In this document: one piece after another, positions 15,869-24,263 of the stretch
Layout: each line of letters starts with the position of its first letter
How positions within the stretch are numbered: position 1 is the stretch's first letter
Origin: Lysinibacillus sp. FJAT-14745
GTDB taxonomy: Bacteria > Bacillota > Bacilli > Bacillales_A > Planococcaceae
Length of the DNA: 43,007 nucleotides
Assembly: GCF_001275675.1 (NCBI RefSeq)
Contig: NZ_LITM01000008.1
Location: 270,135-313,141 of the forward strand
Direction: 5' to 3'
Position numbers and translations under genes: made by a program
The notes under the pieces: model-generated
Seen by the model: the letters and a program-made list of their open reading frames with translations, nothing else
Databases searched by the model: none
What the model was told of the DNA's origin: nothing

Positions 15869-16977
15869 GCTCTTAAAATAGCTCTCGTGATAATGTTCAC
15901 ACCGGTAATAAGCCGCTCGCGATTAAAGGTCATTTTCGGATGATGTAATCCCGGTGTTACACCACAACCTAAGCCAAGCATAGTTGCTTTCAGATTAGGA
16001 CGCTCATACGTATAAAAATGAAAATCCTCTCCTCCAGGGGTAACAACTGATGAAGCACATGCTTTTTCGCCAACCACGTCAACAATAGCCGAATTCATAT
16101 GCTGTAATGCCTCTTCATTCACTAACGCGGCAACAATATGCGCATCAACATTTAAAGAAATTTTCGCTCCATACATCGCTTCTACCGATGTCTTTACACG
16201 TTCAATACCTTCTGTCATAGCTTGCATTACTTCATTTGTTTGTGCTCGTGCATCGATGCTAAATGTTGCTTTCCCAGGAATAATATTTGTAGAGGTTCCT
16301 CCTGCATTAAATTGCGTCATTTTGACGGACGCAGAGACATTGGGGTCTGTCCAGATTTTTTGTAAACCTTCGACAATCGCTGCCCCTACCTCAATAACAT
16401 TAATGCCGAGTTCTGGGCGTGCACCATGTGCCTCTTCTCCAATAATGGTCCCAGTAAAAAGCTTTGCAGCACCGTGGTACAATGCTGGGGCATACGTTCC
16501 GTCCTGTAATTCTTTTAATGGACGAACATGAACACCAAATAAGTATTCTAGATGATCAATAAGCCCCTTCTCAACGAATGCGCGAGCTCCCTGTGCCTTT
16601 TCTTCAGCAGGCTGAAAAAGAATACGTACTGCACCGGGAAGTAAATGCTCCATATCCTTTAACACTAGTGCCGTCCCAATAGCCATCGTCATGTGACCAT
16701 CATGACCGCAAGAATGATTAGCTTGAAATTTGCCATCTACTTCCTGCCATAGTGCATCAATATCCGTACGAAATCCGACTCTCGGTATCCCTTCCCCAAT
16801 ATCTACATACAGCCCCGTCATATCCTCGAACAACCGAGGCTCCATCTGTGCCTCCTTCAATAAATTGGCGATGTATTGCGTTGTCTTCTTTTCCTGCCAG
16901 CTAATTTCCGGATGCTCATGTAGATGTGTAAAAATATCAGCCAATCTCGGCTGTAAGTTTTGTAAAAATTTATTCAT
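15862..16977 (-). CDS. amhX: M20 family amidohydrolase, AmhX type
   Basis: This metallo-amidohydrolase (371 aa from the chosen start) has the M20D metal ligands and catalytic residues in order: SCGHDGHM (about 88-95), QPAEEKAQGA, EAHGARPELGIN, TPGGEDFHFYTYE and LHHPKMTFNRE. The family hydrolyses N-acyl amino acids and related amides; B. subtilis AmhX is the closest I recall. An upstream ATG (to 16992) is in frame, but GGAG lies nine bases before the ATG at 16975-16977, so that start is chosen. The upstream neighbours are broken genes, which suggests a catabolic cluster that has been partly deleted. Confidence 0.82.
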   Translation of the reverse strand: MNKFLQNLQPRLADIFTHLHEHPEISWQEKKTTQYIANLLKEAQMEPRLFEDMTGLYVDIGEGIPRVGFRTDIDALWQEVDGKFQANHSCGHDGHMTMAIGTALVLKDMEHLLPGAVRILFQPAEEKAQGARAFVEKGLIDHLEYLFGVHVRPLKELQDGTYAPALYHGAAKLFTGTIIGEEAHGARPELGINVIEVGAAIVEGLQKIWTDPNVSASVKMTQFNAGGTSTNIIPGKATFSIDARAQTNEVMQAMTEGIERVKTSVEAMYGAKISLNVDAHIVAALVNEEALQHMNSAIVDVVGEKACASSVVTPGGEDFHFYTYERPNLKATMLGLGCGVTPGLHHPKMTFNRERLITGVNIITRAILRAL

Positions 16978-16982
16978 AGTAT

Positions 16983-17093
16983 TCAACTCCATCGATTTGC
17001 TAAAAAGCTATTTTGGAAATCATCATATTTTACGCGTTGATTTTCATAATAGTCGTGATCTTGAGCAGTCATACCTGCAATTAGTGCTGGCAT
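16983..17093 (-). pseudogene. Gene stump upstream of amhX, 36-residue C terminus
   Basis: The frame reads MPALIAGMTAQDHDYYENQR then VKYDDFQNSFLANRW. Its stop overlaps an in-frame ATG of amhX in the way coupled operon genes do. No ribosome site precedes it, and it abuts the damaged RpiR gene. I infer the 3' end of a gene deleted between rpiR and amhX. The family is not recognised. Confidence 0.5.
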
Positions 17094-17340
17094 TGCGTCA
17101 CTTCATTGAATAGATGCATCGTAATCTCTCTCTGCAACTCAGCATAACCCGATAATGCTATAGCGTAGCAAAAGCGGATAACCGTCGTTTCACTTACCCC
17201 TGCCTTTTCCCCACATAAGCAGCTGAATGAACACCGACAGTCTGCAAATTTTTGAGGATAAAGATTGCTACCTTTTGCTGACTCTTCGAAAGCTCCTGGT
17301 ATTTATGTTGAATGACTTGTTGAATTGTTTGATTATCCAT
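17081..17340 (-). pseudogene. RpiR family regulator, frameshifted and truncated
   Basis: Starting at ATG 17338-17340 the frame reads MDNQTIQQVIQHKYQELSKS then QQKVAIFILKN, a typical RpiR N terminus, and stops early. In another frame it continues GEKAGVSETTVIRFCYAIAL then SGYAELQREI, the rest of the RpiR helix-turn-helix. The shift falls near 17212-17218. The sugar-binding SIS domain is entirely missing, so the regulator is dead. RpiR proteins usually control the adjacent catabolic genes, here amhX. Confidence 0.85.
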
Positions 17341-17371
17341 CAAAGAAGTACATCCTTTTTATTTTAGTTTT

Positions 17372-17387
17372 TGAAGTTTAAACTTCA
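17372..17387. promoter_or_regulatory. 16-bp palindrome, probable RpiR-type operator
   Basis: TGAAGTTTAAACTTCA is a perfect palindrome 32 bases upstream of the broken rpiR start. It could have been the autoregulatory operator. It also lies in the divergent region toward the saccharopine dehydrogenase-like gene at 17561. Confidence 0.55.
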
Positions 17388-17560
17388 TTTTCATGTTACA
17401 TACAGTAGTATGAATATTTTTGTAATTCAATATATTTTCTGAAATTTCCATCACCAAAGACGCTATATCCCATTCGAATTCCATCTTTGTTATTTCATGT
17501 ATAATAAAAAAGCAAGCATATTACGATCTTTAGTAAAGTAAAATGGGTGGTTGTTGAAAT

Positions 17561-18619
17561 ATGAAAAAGATTATGGTTGTTGGAGCATCTGGAGTTCTTG
17601 GTCAATTAGTTTGTAGTGAGTTATTAAGAATATTCGATAATCAAATAAAGCTAATAGTGACAGACTATAAAACTGAACGAGGAGAAAAATTAGCGAATTC
17701 TTTTAACGCTGATGTTCAATTTCAATATTTAGATGTAAATAAAGAAGAAAATGTAACGCAGGTAATAAAAAATCTTGATATTGTAGTTGTAGTATTGAAA
17801 CAGAAAAATCCACATATTCAAAAGGCATGTATAGAAAATAAAATATTATGTCTAGATGTTACACCCTATTATGATTTTGTAGAAAAAGTTAACGAACTTA
17901 ATGAAGATGCAGAGAATAATGATGTAGGTTTAGTTGTAATGTCTGGATTTTTCCCCGGCTTATCAGGCTTAATGGTAAAAAAGGCTATTTCTAATTTTTC
18001 AGAAGTGACAGAGATAAATGTTGGATTATTACAAAATACAAATGCTAAAGCTGGTATATCTGGAATTTTAGATATGTTAAATATAATTGCTCAACCAGTT
18101 AAGCTTGAAAACAAAGTTATATCTGGATTTACTAAAAAAAGAAAAATGATTTTCCTTCATCCCCTTAAAGAAAAAGAGGTACGATTTATTGACCATTCAG
18201 AAAAACCTTTCTTAAAAGACATATTGGGTGTTAACTCTATAAATTATTGGACTTCTTGGAATGCCAATGCTTTCAATAAACTAGTATCTTTTTTAAGACA
18301 AGTTGGTTTCATAGAAAATGTTCATAAGTACAAGGATTTTCTCTCAAAGGTAGTAAAACATAAGCCTCATAAAAATGAAAATGCTTTTCTTACTGTTGAA
18401 GTAAAAGGAATCATCGATAACCAAGAGAAGTTAAAAACATTAGCCTTATCCACCTTTTCTGATTATCATACAACAGCCATGGCAACTGCTTCTTTAGCTA
18501 AAATTGCTCAACAGAAAAATGTAAAAGGTGTCGTTTTTCCTTTTGAAATAACAGATATAGATGAATTGTTCTCGGAAATAAATTGTCCCGACATCGTCAT
18601 TGAGGAGATTGAAAAATAA
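17561..18619 (+). CDS. Saccharopine dehydrogenase-like NAD(P)-binding protein
   Basis: The 352-residue protein begins with a Rossmann fold, MKKIMVVGASGVLGQLVCSE, with GASGVLG as dinucleotide loop, followed by a saccharopine dehydrogenase-type C domain (CLDVTPYYDFVEK, MSGFFPGLSGLMVKKA). Related proteins include homospermidine synthase-like and membrane-associated oxidoreductases; the substrate cannot be read from sequence. It is a single plus-strand gene with its own downstream hairpin and more A/T-rich codons than the operon genes nearby, a possible sign of separate ancestry. TATAAT at 17500-17505 is a possible -10 but has no clear -35. Confidence 0.75.
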   Translation: MKKIMVVGASGVLGQLVCSELLRIFDNQIKLIVTDYKTERGEKLANSFNADVQFQYLDVNKEENVTQVIKNLDIVVVVLKQKNPHIQKACIENKILCLDVTPYYDFVEKVNELNEDAENNDVGLVVMSGFFPGLSGLMVKKAISNFSEVTEINVGLLQNTNAKAGISGILDMLNIIAQPVKLENKVISGFTKKRKMIFLHPLKEKEVRFIDHSEKPFLKDILGVNSINYWTSWNANAFNKLVSFLRQVGFIENVHKYKDFLSKVVKHKPHKNENAFLTVEVKGIIDNQEKLKTLALSTFSDYHTTAMATASLAKIAQQKNVKGVVFPFEITDIDELFSEINCPDIVIEEIEK

Positions 18620-18635
18620 ATGTAATTACTCATAT

Positions 18636-18669
18636 CAAATGCTCATGTGACAATACACATGAGCATTTG
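18636..18669 (+). terminator. Hairpin after the saccharopine dehydrogenase-like gene
   Basis: Perfect 14-bp stem (18636-18649/18656-18669), 6-nt loop. The downstream T tract is poor on the plus strand. Confidence 0.65.
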
Positions 18670-18749
18670 TTGTAAAAAAACTATTGGTCAAGGAAAATAA
18701 GGTGTCCTATTAATTAATAGTATGGCTATTCGGCAGAGCGAGGGGTTTA

Positions 18750-18804
18750 ATACGTTTCGGCTGGGCGCTTTACTGTGGGCTTCCAGCTTCCACTCCAATC
18801 AACC
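18750..18804. repeat. Internally deleted remnant of the dispersed element
   Basis: CGTTTCGGCTGGGCGCTTT (left-end type) is followed at once by CTTCCACTCCAATCAACC (right-end type), as if the interior had been lost. The rest of 18620-18974 shows no gene. Confidence 0.6.
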
Positions 18805-18974
18805 CTAACACGGTATATATCTTCCGGCAGTTTACTTTTATATATTAAATGAAATTTCAGCAACAATATTTTATTGGTGCGAAAGCAAAGCGACAGTAAC
18901 CCGAAATAAGTCCACAAGGAAAAGAAATATACAATCCCTTTCCTCGTGCTAACTAGATTGTATTCTTCAAAACT

Positions 18975-21164
18975 TTAATCAAACTTCATCCCTTTTAACA
19001 AATCCGCAAACGCATTGTTAATTGGTTCTGCTTCTTTTTCTTGCTGTTTCATGTATTTCTGCACGCTACGCTTATCTACCTTGCCACCGCCTTCTTTTTT
19101 ACGACGGGCTTCAAATGCAGATAACTTTTCGCGATATCCACATTTACATACGAAGATTTGGCCATCACCTTCACCACGAAGTTCTAGCTTTTTCTTACAT
19201 TGTGGGCATCGTGCGTTTGTGACGCGTGATACGTTTTTACGATGTCCACAATCACGGTCTTGGCAGACAAGCATTTTACCTTTTTTACCGTTGACTTCAA
19301 GCATTGGCTTGCCGCAATCAGGACATGATTTTGTTGAGATATTATCATGCTTATATTTTTTATCACTTGCTTTAATTTCAGCGACTATTTCTTGAGTGTG
19401 CTTTTTCATTTCATTGATGAACACGTCTTTTTTCAACTTACCTTTTGAAATTAGCTCAAGCTTTTGCTCCCACTCGGCTGTTGTCGCTGGAGAGCGTAAT
19501 TCTTCAGGCACTAAGTCAAGTAATTGACGACCTTTGGATGTAATGTAAATTTCTTTGCCTCCACGTTTTTCGATTAAGAATGAATTAAAGAGCTTTTCAA
19601 TAATATCTGCTCGTGTTGCAACTGTTCCTAACCCGCCTGTTGATTTCAACGTATCTGCAAGCTTCTTGTCGTTCGTTTCCATATACTTCGTAGGATTTTC
19701 CATAGCTGATAATAATGTCGCCTCTGTAAAACGTGCTGGCGGTTTTGTTTGACCAGATGTTTGGGCAATTAGCTTTGTTTTTAATACTTGTCCTTGTTCT
19801 AAACGAGGAAGGAGCTGCTCTTTGACATCATCCGTTGATTCTTCATCCTCAAAACGATTTTGATATACTTCTTTCCAACCTGCAACTGTTACGGTTTTCC
19901 CTTTAGCGATGAACTTCTCATTACCGATTTGAGCTTGTACTGTTAATTGCTCATATTCTTGTGCTGGGAATAATACAGCTAAAAATCGTTTTACGACTAA
20001 ATCATAAATTTTACGCTCTTTATCATTGAATGCAGAGAAGTTCACATAGCCCTCAGTTGGAATGATGGCATGGTGATCGGATACTTTACTGTCATCTACA
20101 AATGATTTATTCGCTTTAATTGGCTTAGTTAAAATTTTATTCGTTAATGTACGGTATTCGCCGATGCCACATGCTTTTAGACGTTCAGGTAATGTGCCTA
20201 CAATATCAGATGATAAATAACGTGAATCTGTACGAGGGTATGTCAGCACTTTATGAGATTCATATAGTTTTTGCATAATATTTAATGTTTCTTTTGCAGA
20301 ATAACCAAATAATTTATTGGCATCTCGCTGTAATTCTGTTAAATCATAAAGACCTGGGGCAAATGATTTTTTAGGCTTGCGATCAATTGAAGCAATTTTT
20401 GCATCTTGATTGCCTAGTGCTTTGACAATAACGTCAACTTTTTCTTTATTAAAGCTACGTGAATTACCGTTCGCGTCTTGCCATGTAAGCTTTAATGAAT
20501 CTGTTTGTGCTTCAATACCGTAGTACGTTTGTGGTTTGAAGTTTTTAATTTCATCTTCGCGTGCAGCAATAATCGCAACAGTCGGGGTTTGAACACGGCC
20601 ACAGTTCAGCTGTGCATTGAATCTTGTTGTTAAAGCACGTGTCGCGTTTAATCCGATATACCAGTCAGCCTCAGAACGTGCAACCGCAGCAGCATATAGA
20701 TTATCGTAGTCTTTACCCGGTTTTAAATTAGCAAATCCTTCTTTAATCGCTTTATCTGTGACAGATGAAATCCATAAGCGTTTAATTGGCTTTTTCACAT
20801 TTGCTTTGTCAATAATCCATCGAGCAACTAATTCACCTTCACGCCCAGCATCAGTAGCCACAATGATTTCATTTACATCATTACGCGTTAACTGTGATTT
20901 GACCGCATTATATTGCTTACCCGTTTGCTTCATCACTACTAGCTTCATTCGTTCTGGCAACATCGGAAGGTCTTCTAAATTCCATGTTTTATATTTATTA
21001 TCGTAGGCTTCTGGATCGGCTAATGTTACTAAATGTCCTAATGCCCAAGTAACTATATATTTGTCACCTTCTAAAAATCCGTTCCCCTTTTTATTACATT
21101 TCAAAACATTTGCTATATCACGTGCAACTGAAGGTTTTTCAGCAATAACTACACTTTTAACCAT
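18975..21164 (-). CDS. topB: DNA topoisomerase III
   Basis: The 729-residue type IA topoisomerase has the Toprim start VIAEKPSVARDIANVL, DAGREGELVARWI (about 105-117), LNCGRVQTPTVAII (about 185-198) and the active-site Tyr in VLTYPRTDSRYLSSD (about 308). The C terminus carries two zinc-ribbon-like modules, CPDCGKPML...CQDRDCGHRK and CPQCKKKLEL...CKCGYREK, as in Bacillus TopB. It decatenates and relaxes single-stranded DNA regions. AAAGGAG precedes the ATG. Monocistronic as far as seen. Confidence 0.96.
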   Translation of the reverse strand: MVKSVVIAEKPSVARDIANVLKCNKKGNGFLEGDKYIVTWALGHLVTLADPEAYDNKYKTWNLEDLPMLPERMKLVVMKQTGKQYNAVKSQLTRNDVNEIIVATDAGREGELVARWIIDKANVKKPIKRLWISSVTDKAIKEGFANLKPGKDYDNLYAAAVARSEADWYIGLNATRALTTRFNAQLNCGRVQTPTVAIIAAREDEIKNFKPQTYYGIEAQTDSLKLTWQDANGNSRSFNKEKVDVIVKALGNQDAKIASIDRKPKKSFAPGLYDLTELQRDANKLFGYSAKETLNIMQKLYESHKVLTYPRTDSRYLSSDIVGTLPERLKACGIGEYRTLTNKILTKPIKANKSFVDDSKVSDHHAIIPTEGYVNFSAFNDKERKIYDLVVKRFLAVLFPAQEYEQLTVQAQIGNEKFIAKGKTVTVAGWKEVYQNRFEDEESTDDVKEQLLPRLEQGQVLKTKLIAQTSGQTKPPARFTEATLLSAMENPTKYMETNDKKLADTLKSTGGLGTVATRADIIEKLFNSFLIEKRGGKEIYITSKGRQLLDLVPEELRSPATTAEWEQKLELISKGKLKKDVFINEMKKHTQEIVAEIKASDKKYKHDNISTKSCPDCGKPMLEVNGKKGKMLVCQDRDCGHRKNVSRVTNARCPQCKKKLELRGEGDGQIFVCKCGYREKLSAFEARRKKEGGGKVDKRSVQKYMKQQEKEAEPINNAFADLLKGMKFD

Positions 21165-21281
21165 ATTTTTTCGTACTCCTTTACTAACTATGTACTGTCT
21201 AATATACCATAAGTTCGGGGTAGAAATTATTCTGAGCCATTTACTTGCCGGAGAACTGATTAGGTAAGCAAGGTAAAATGA

Positions 21282-21593
21282 TCAGGTTCCCCACAGAGCT
21301 GGGTTTAAGGCTGTTTTATAAAAGATTGTTGCTGTTAAAACATAAAAACAGAGTAAATCTACAAAATGTGTAGAATCAACTCTGTTTTTTGGTTTGATAT
21401 TTCTTAAATCGAATATTAATATGTCTATTCCACTAAGTAAAATTAGCAAATCCCAGACATTTTCATCATCAATATTAGGATTATCAGCCATCACATATAA
21501 CGTAGCCCAATCGGAAACTTCTTCCCTTGTCATTTCACTTATAAGAACTAATTTTAATCTTTTTATTATTTCGCTTACAGTTGGCTGCTTCAT
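21282..21593 (-). CDS. Small acidic protein with a probably damaged C terminus, 103 aa
   Basis: The first 60 residues (MKQPTVSEIIKRLKLVLISE, then MTREEVSDWATLYV and DDENVWDLLILLSGIDI) look like a real small soluble protein of a type common in Firmicutes, with an EEVSxWA motif; function unknown. After about residue 65 the frame runs through what looks like its own terminator (21344-21389), so the natural C terminus was probably lost by a frameshift or deletion. The ribosome site (GGATGGTG) is weak. Confidence 0.5.
   Translation of the reverse strand: MKQPTVSEIIKRLKLVLISEMTREEVSDWATLYVMADNPNIDDENVWDLLILLSGIDILIFDLRNIKPKNRVDSTHFVDLLCFYVLTATIFYKTALNPALWGT
21344..21389 (-). terminator. Terminator inside the 103-residue frame
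   Basis: AAAAACAGAGT (21344-21354) pairs with ACTCTGTTTTT (21379-21389), and inside it TCTACA (21358-21363) pairs with TGTAGA (21369-21374). A T run follows on the minus strand. Confidence 0.75.
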
Positions 21594-21618
21594 TCTACAC
21601 CATCCAGCTATCCTAAAC

Positions 21619-22461
21619 TCAAGCGCCCTTTTGTTTAAGATTCCCTTGGTTACCTAATTCTACTTCAGGAGAAGAATACTTATATCCCAATTTACCCTTT
21701 GTAAAAATCAAAATTATCAAAGCTAAAAGACCTAATCCTAGACTAACGGATAAATCAGATTCTTTCAAAGCAGGGTTAGTAAGATAAGGTTGTGTTAAAC
21801 CAAAAGTATTCAAACTAGCGTGAACCAACATAACAATAAACAAATTTCCTTGTTTGGAGTTGAACACCCAAGTTAAAATGATAGAAGCAGCTAGGCATAG
21901 CACAATAAAAATAGGTAAATCATAATAAAGAAGAGAAATGTTTGAACCTGGGCCACCTTTTTGTGCTGCGGTTAAAAAATGAGGTAAATGCCAAAACGCC
22001 CAAAGAATCCCAAGTAATAGCGTTGCCTTTAATGATCCAAACTTAGATTGCATTCGAGGTAAAGCAAAACCTCGCCAACCAATTTCTTCTGGAAACGGAC
22101 CACCAAAGAAGAAAATTTCAACAAGATGAAGAAGGTATGTTGCGTAAAATAGCGTTGTAAGCCCTTTAAAAGTTGGAATTCCTCCGTTTAACATTACAAA
22201 TCCCAAATATATCACAGCAGGAATGACGATAAGTGCAAATAAGTACCATTTTAAACCTACTTTAAGCTTCCATATTCCTTTTACAAAAACTGTCCAAGCT
22301 CCTTTTCCTTCCAGAGTCCGAATCATAATATAAGTAGCTAACATAGGACCAACGAATGCATTAAGTACAAAGAAAACATCAAAAATTTTAGTTTTGGGGA
22401 TGATATTCCATTGAGAAAAGATAAATGGAATTAATACAATCCACGAAAATAAATATGCCAT
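21619..22461 (-). CDS. CPBP family intramembrane metalloprotease
   Basis: A polytopic protein (280 aa from the ATG) with the CPBP/Abi motifs: FPEEIGWRGFALPRM (Glu-Glu and Arg, about 120-134), LGILWAFWHLPHF (motif 2 His) and a third conserved His in VMLVHASLNTFG. Family members are CAAX-type proteases or immunity-like proteins. Homology-like text continues upstream of the ATG in frame (NLKEILKSYPLTSFFV directly before MAYLFSW), so the true start is likely a CTG at 22543-22545 with CTCCCT/AGGGAG nine bases before it. It follows no obvious partner gene. Confidence 0.85.
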   Translation of the reverse strand: MAYLFSWIVLIPFIFSQWNIIPKTKIFDVFFVLNAFVGPMLATYIMIRTLEGKGAWTVFVKGIWKLKVGLKWYLFALIVIPAVIYLGFVMLNGGIPTFKGLTTLFYATYLLHLVEIFFFGGPFPEEIGWRGFALPRMQSKFGSLKATLLLGILWAFWHLPHFLTAAQKGGPGSNISLLYYDLPIFIVLCLAASIILTWVFNSKQGNLFIVMLVHASLNTFGLTQPYLTNPALKESDLSVSLGLGLLALIILIFTKGKLGYKYSSPEVELGNQGNLKQKGA

Positions 22462-22738
22462 AACAAAGAATGAAGTTAATGGATAGGATTTTAAAATTTC
22501 TTTTAGATTTCTTGATGTACTTTTTGATTCTGTTAGAAGTTTCAGTACAAACCACTCCCTCGATTATAAAAGACTTCGATAGGTATTAATATTGGTTTAA
22601 AATAAAGTTTGATCAATAACACCTCGTAAACCCACATTTCAGGTTAAATGTCTCCCTCATACTAAGAAATGTTTAAAACAGCAAAAGTATTACCTCCGTT
22701 AATTGAATAGCAACAATTTAGAAAATAGCCTAATTTAA

Positions 22739-22771
22739 AGAGCAAATTCACAATTAGCATGAATTTGCTCT
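22739..22771 (+). terminator. Orphan plus-strand terminator
   Basis: AGAGCAAATTCA (22739-22750) and TGAATTTGCTCT (22760-22771) form a perfect 12-bp stem followed by TTTTC. No plus-strand gene ends just before it, so a short RNA or a lost gene is possible. The stretch 22562-22738 shows no protein frame. Confidence 0.7.
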
Positions 22772-22875
22772 TTTTCTATGCTTCAAATAAAAATATCAGA
22801 TGAACTGCATACTCAAACTCTCCAAACATATGTTGAGTTAACAGAATGTTCACAAAATCGAAAGGGGATGGATGA

Positions 22876-22992
22876 ATGGATGCTCGAACTTTCAGACCTC
22901 GGAATGTGATTTGTATGACAATTGTCGTTTTTGTATCGATGTTAATTGGTTACGGTATCTATATAAATTTTATTGATGTTCCCTTTCCATGA
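22876..22992 (+). CDS. Predicted small membrane protein, 38 aa
   Basis: ATG at 22876-22878 with AAAGGGG nine bases before it. The product starts MDARTFRPRNVICMTIVVFV and continues SMLIGYGIYINFIDVPFP: a short basic head, one membrane helix and a short tail. Other ATGs close by (22870, 22873) open frames without hydrophobic pattern. It converges on the glycosyltransferase gene, whose stop is 5 bp away. Function unknown. Confidence 0.5.
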   Translation: MDARTFRPRNVICMTIVVFVSMLIGYGIYINFIDVPFP

Positions 22993-22997
22993 CGGTC

Positions 22998-24071
22998 TTA
23001 CTTCTTTAACTGACTTAACAGGAATTTTCGGTTATCTAGTATGCGCTGATCTTTTGGCTTAAATTTACGTGCTACTTCATTATACTGATATGCATTTTCA
23101 TAGAGACGCAAGCGATTGTATAACAAGCTTAGCTGTAGATGTGGAAGCCATGTAGAATAAGCATGCTTGTGCGTAGCCATTGTCTGTTCTATCGGTTGCT
23201 GTAATGCATGTGAATACCAGTAAATTGCCTCTTTATTTTTTAATTGCTCCATAAAAAAATGACCGATTCGACAGCATGTTTCTGGTCTTGGTCGATCATA
23301 TAATAATGATTGTAAAATAGCTTGTGTTGCTTGTTTTGAATCGTGTAGCTGTTGGTAGCAATCCGCTAAATTTAAGCAAGCTTGAATTCGATCATCAGTT
23401 GTGCCTTTTGTGGAATCTAGGAAAATATTATAGTGATTGATAGCTTCTAAAAATCGCTGATGAATTTTGAGCTCATTTGCGTAATGAAATGTTTCTCTAG
23501 CTGAAAATGGGTGCCCTTCTTTCTTTAAACGCTCATAAATATTAATATTGCGATGAATATCACTTTTTCTTGGCAAATGTGTAACCGCTATATCGCTATG
23601 ATAAAGCTGGCCTGTTACATCTAAATACTCATGGACGGCACCCCGCCACTGAAAATTACGTGCACGTTTTACGAGACGAAACCTTTTTTCACTTGATTCT
23701 ACACAGCCATCTGCATCGAGCATTACATAATAATCCATGGAAACAGCATCGACGTTAGGATCATAAAGCGACTGCTTAAGTTGTAGTAACTTTTGCTGAT
23801 GTTCTGTTGTGATTACATCATCTGCATCGAGCCATAAAATAAAATCTTTCGTAGCTTGCTGAAAGGAAAAGTTACGAGCTTTGGCAAAGTCGTCACACCA
23901 GGTAAAATCAAAAATTCGAGAGGTATAGTTTTGGACGATATCTTTTGTACGATCAGTTGAGCCCGTATCAATAATATTGATTTCATCCACTAAATGTTGA
24001 ACGGAGTCTAAGCATCTTTCAATAATACATTCTTCATTTTTGACAATCATACATAAACTAATCGTAAACAT
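22998..24071 (-). CDS. Family 2 glycosyltransferase with C-terminal TPR-like repeats
   Basis: The 357-residue protein begins with a GT-A domain: ISLCMIVKNEECIIERCLDS, IIDTGSTDRTKDIV (nucleotide site), and ILWLDADDVIT with the DxD-type metal motif (about 82-92). The second half is helical with a TPR-like layout (ACLNLADCYQQLHDSKQATQ, AIYWYSHALQQ, NAYQYNEVARKF). This architecture resembles SunS-like and other peptide or envelope glycosyltransferases of Bacillales; the acceptor is unknown. GGAGGGGA precedes the ATG. It stands alone, with a 21-bp-period array just upstream. Confidence 0.85.
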   Translation of the reverse strand: MFTISLCMIVKNEECIIERCLDSVQHLVDEINIIDTGSTDRTKDIVQNYTSRIFDFTWCDDFAKARNFSFQQATKDFILWLDADDVITTEHQQKLLQLKQSLYDPNVDAVSMDYYVMLDADGCVESSEKRFRLVKRARNFQWRGAVHEYLDVTGQLYHSDIAVTHLPRKSDIHRNINIYERLKKEGHPFSARETFHYANELKIHQRFLEAINHYNIFLDSTKGTTDDRIQACLNLADCYQQLHDSKQATQAILQSLLYDRPRPETCCRIGHFFMEQLKNKEAIYWYSHALQQPIEQTMATHKHAYSTWLPHLQLSLLYNRLRLYENAYQYNEVARKFKPKDQRILDNRKFLLSQLKK

Positions 24072-24117
24072 CGGTCCCCTCCTTTTTTTTGTAATAATAT
24101 ATGCAAGCTTAAAATTT

Positions 24118-24223
24118 TATCGAGGCTTTTTATCATTTTATCGCCCTACTTTTTTGAATTTATCACTCAACTTTTATAATTTATCACCCAACTTTTCCGT
24201 TTTATCGACATACGCCTCAAAAA
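24118..24223. repeat. Degenerate 21-bp-period array, TGATAAA class, 5 units
   Basis: TTATC(G/A) recurs with its T at 24118, 24139, 24161, 24182 and 24203, spacings 21, 22, 21 and 21. The other strand reads (G)TGATAAA in three units. It lies between the terminator of the winged-helix gene and the start of the glycosyltransferase gene. Confidence 0.7.
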
Positions 24224-24229
24224 ACACAA

Positions 24230-24260
24230 AAAAAACGAACGCTACGCACGTTCGTTTTTT
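24230..24260 (-). terminator. Terminator of the helicase operon
   Basis: AAAAAACGAACG (24230-24241) pairs perfectly with CGTTCGTTTTTT (24249-24260), followed by T/G on the minus strand. It lies just after the stop of the winged-helix-like gene. Confidence 0.9.
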
Positions 24261-24263
24261 GTC

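Noticed and set aside
15648..15881. 77-residue plus-strand frame
   Set aside because: It covers a minus-strand terminator and the end of amhX; no ribosome site and no protein-like pattern.
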